Assembly: GCA_001800095.1 (NCBI GenBank)
Contig: MGUT01000065.1
Location: 1-5,037 of the forward strand
DNA: 5,037 nucleotides
Reading direction: 5' to 3'
Source: Elusimicrobia bacterium RIFCSPLOWO2_01_FULL_64_13
GTDB taxonomy: Bacteria; Elusimicrobiota; Elusimicrobia; 2-02-FULL-39-32
Made by a program: the position numbers and the translations under genes. A model generated the notes under the pieces. The model was not told the origin of the DNA. It ran no database searches and saw only the letters and a program-made list of their open reading frames with translations. This document shows positions 4,530-5,037 of the stretch, in pieces. Every line of letters begins with the position of its first letter. Positions within the stretch are counted from its first letter, which is position 1.

Positions 4530-5037
4530 ACCGGAGGTCCCGGCTCTGCGCGGTCCTCCTGGCCGTCCTGGCCTGCCGGCAGGCGGCCTTCCCCGCCGAG
4601 GCGCTCCAGGAGATCACCGTCAAGGAAGGGGACACGATCTGGGGGATCGCGAGCCTCTACCTCCAGGACCCCAAACGCTGGCCGGAGATACTCAAATACA
4701 ATCAGATCCCCCTCACCGATCCCACCGCCGCCTTACCGGGGATGAAGCTGAAGGTGCCGGTGCTCCTCATCCGCGAAGAGCTGCGCAAGGCGACCATCGT
4801 GTATCTCGCCAACGACGTGCGCTACCGCAAGAAGGACAAGGCCGACTGGAACCGCGCGGCCAGGGGCCTCGACCTTTATAACGAGGACGGGATCCGGACC
4901 ATGGAAGGATCGGAGGCGCACGTCAATTTCTACAGCGGGAACGCCCTCAAACTCGACGAGAACACGTTCGTGATCCTGCGGCCCGAGCTCAAGTTCGAGG
5001 AGGTGAACCTCCTTTCCGGAGGGATCAGGACGGGGCG
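4526..5037 (+). CDS. Secreted LysM-FecR domain protein, 3' truncated by the window end
   Basis: The frame from the ATG at 4526 stays open to the window edge (170 codons plus 2 bases). An N-terminal export signal (MNRRSR, then a hydrophobic core) ends either at Cys17 (VLAC, a poor lipobox with Leu at -2) or at an AEA signal-peptidase site near residue 26. Residues about 29-78 are a LysM domain: ITVKEGDTIWGIASLYL, then WPEILKYNQ and PGMKLKVP. It presumably binds peptidoglycan glycan strands. Residues from about 115 match the start of a FecR domain (DGIRTMEGSEAHVNFYSGNALKLDENT is the region 121-147). Here FecR is a beta-rich envelope module and not evidence of a sigma-regulator. The ATG overlaps the kinase TGA as ATGA, and no good Shine-Dalgarno precedes it, so translation is probably coupled to the kinase. 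LysM-FecR proteins are seen in several diderm phyla; their exact job is unclear. Confidence 0.88.
   Translation, partial: MNRRSRLCAVLLAVLACRQAAFPAEALQEITVKEGDTIWGIASLYLQDPKRWPEILKYNQIPLTDPTAALPGMKLKVPVLLIREELRKATIVYLANDVRYRKKDKADWNRAARGLDLYNEDGIRTMEGSEAHVNFYSGNALKLDENTFVILRPELKFEEVNLLSGGIRTG

Noticed and set aside
1..5037. tRNA, rRNA, CRISPR array, insertion sequence or transfer origin
   Set aside because: No tRNA-like cloverleaf, spaced repeat array, transposase motif or long terminal inverted repeat was seen. Nearly all of the window is accounted for by the genes listed, and no gap exceeds about 45 bases.

Overview
The window is a GC-rich (roughly 60%), densely coding bacterial stretch. 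A MltA-type lytic transglycosylase, a clear lipoprotein signal, an upstream C-terminus resembling an outer-membrane beta-signal, and a LysM/FecR protein all point to a diderm (Gram-negative-type) organism. This gene mix would fit several lineages, such as deltaproteobacterial groups, Elusimicrobiota or Omnitrophota, but nothing visible fixes the phylum.

Layout. Bases 1-68 hold the 3' end of an unidentified gene. A 38-base AT-rich gap leads to a small secreted cupin lipoprotein (107-559). It converges, with a 6-base gap, on a minus-strand bifunctional-nuclease (BFN/DUF151) family gene (566-1090, or to 1066 with a shorter start). A GC-rich hairpin inside the last BFN codons is placed to terminate the cupin transcript. 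The BFN gene diverges from mltA (1089-2300) with essentially no intergenic DNA; the longer BFN start and the mltA start share one CATG. A plus-strand run then follows: mltA, a 45-base AT-rich gap, a complete Cache-HAMP-PAS hybrid-sensor-type histidine kinase (2346-4529; no receiver domain), and, overlapping by ATGA, a LysM-FecR envelope protein (4526 to beyond the window end).

How they may work together. mltA, the kinase and the LysM protein look like an envelope module: one protein cuts peptidoglycan, one carries a peptidoglycan-binding domain, and a membrane kinase has a large extracytoplasmic sensor between them. No response regulator lies in the window. The most unusual part is the mltA-kinase gap. 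It holds a 7-codon ORF behind a near-ideal Shine-Dalgarno, a hairpin burying the kinase's weak ribosome site, and a sigma70-like promoter placed for leaderless or near-leaderless transcription. The BFN gene shows a promoter-like element of the same geometry. These regulatory readings are inferences from sequence alone.
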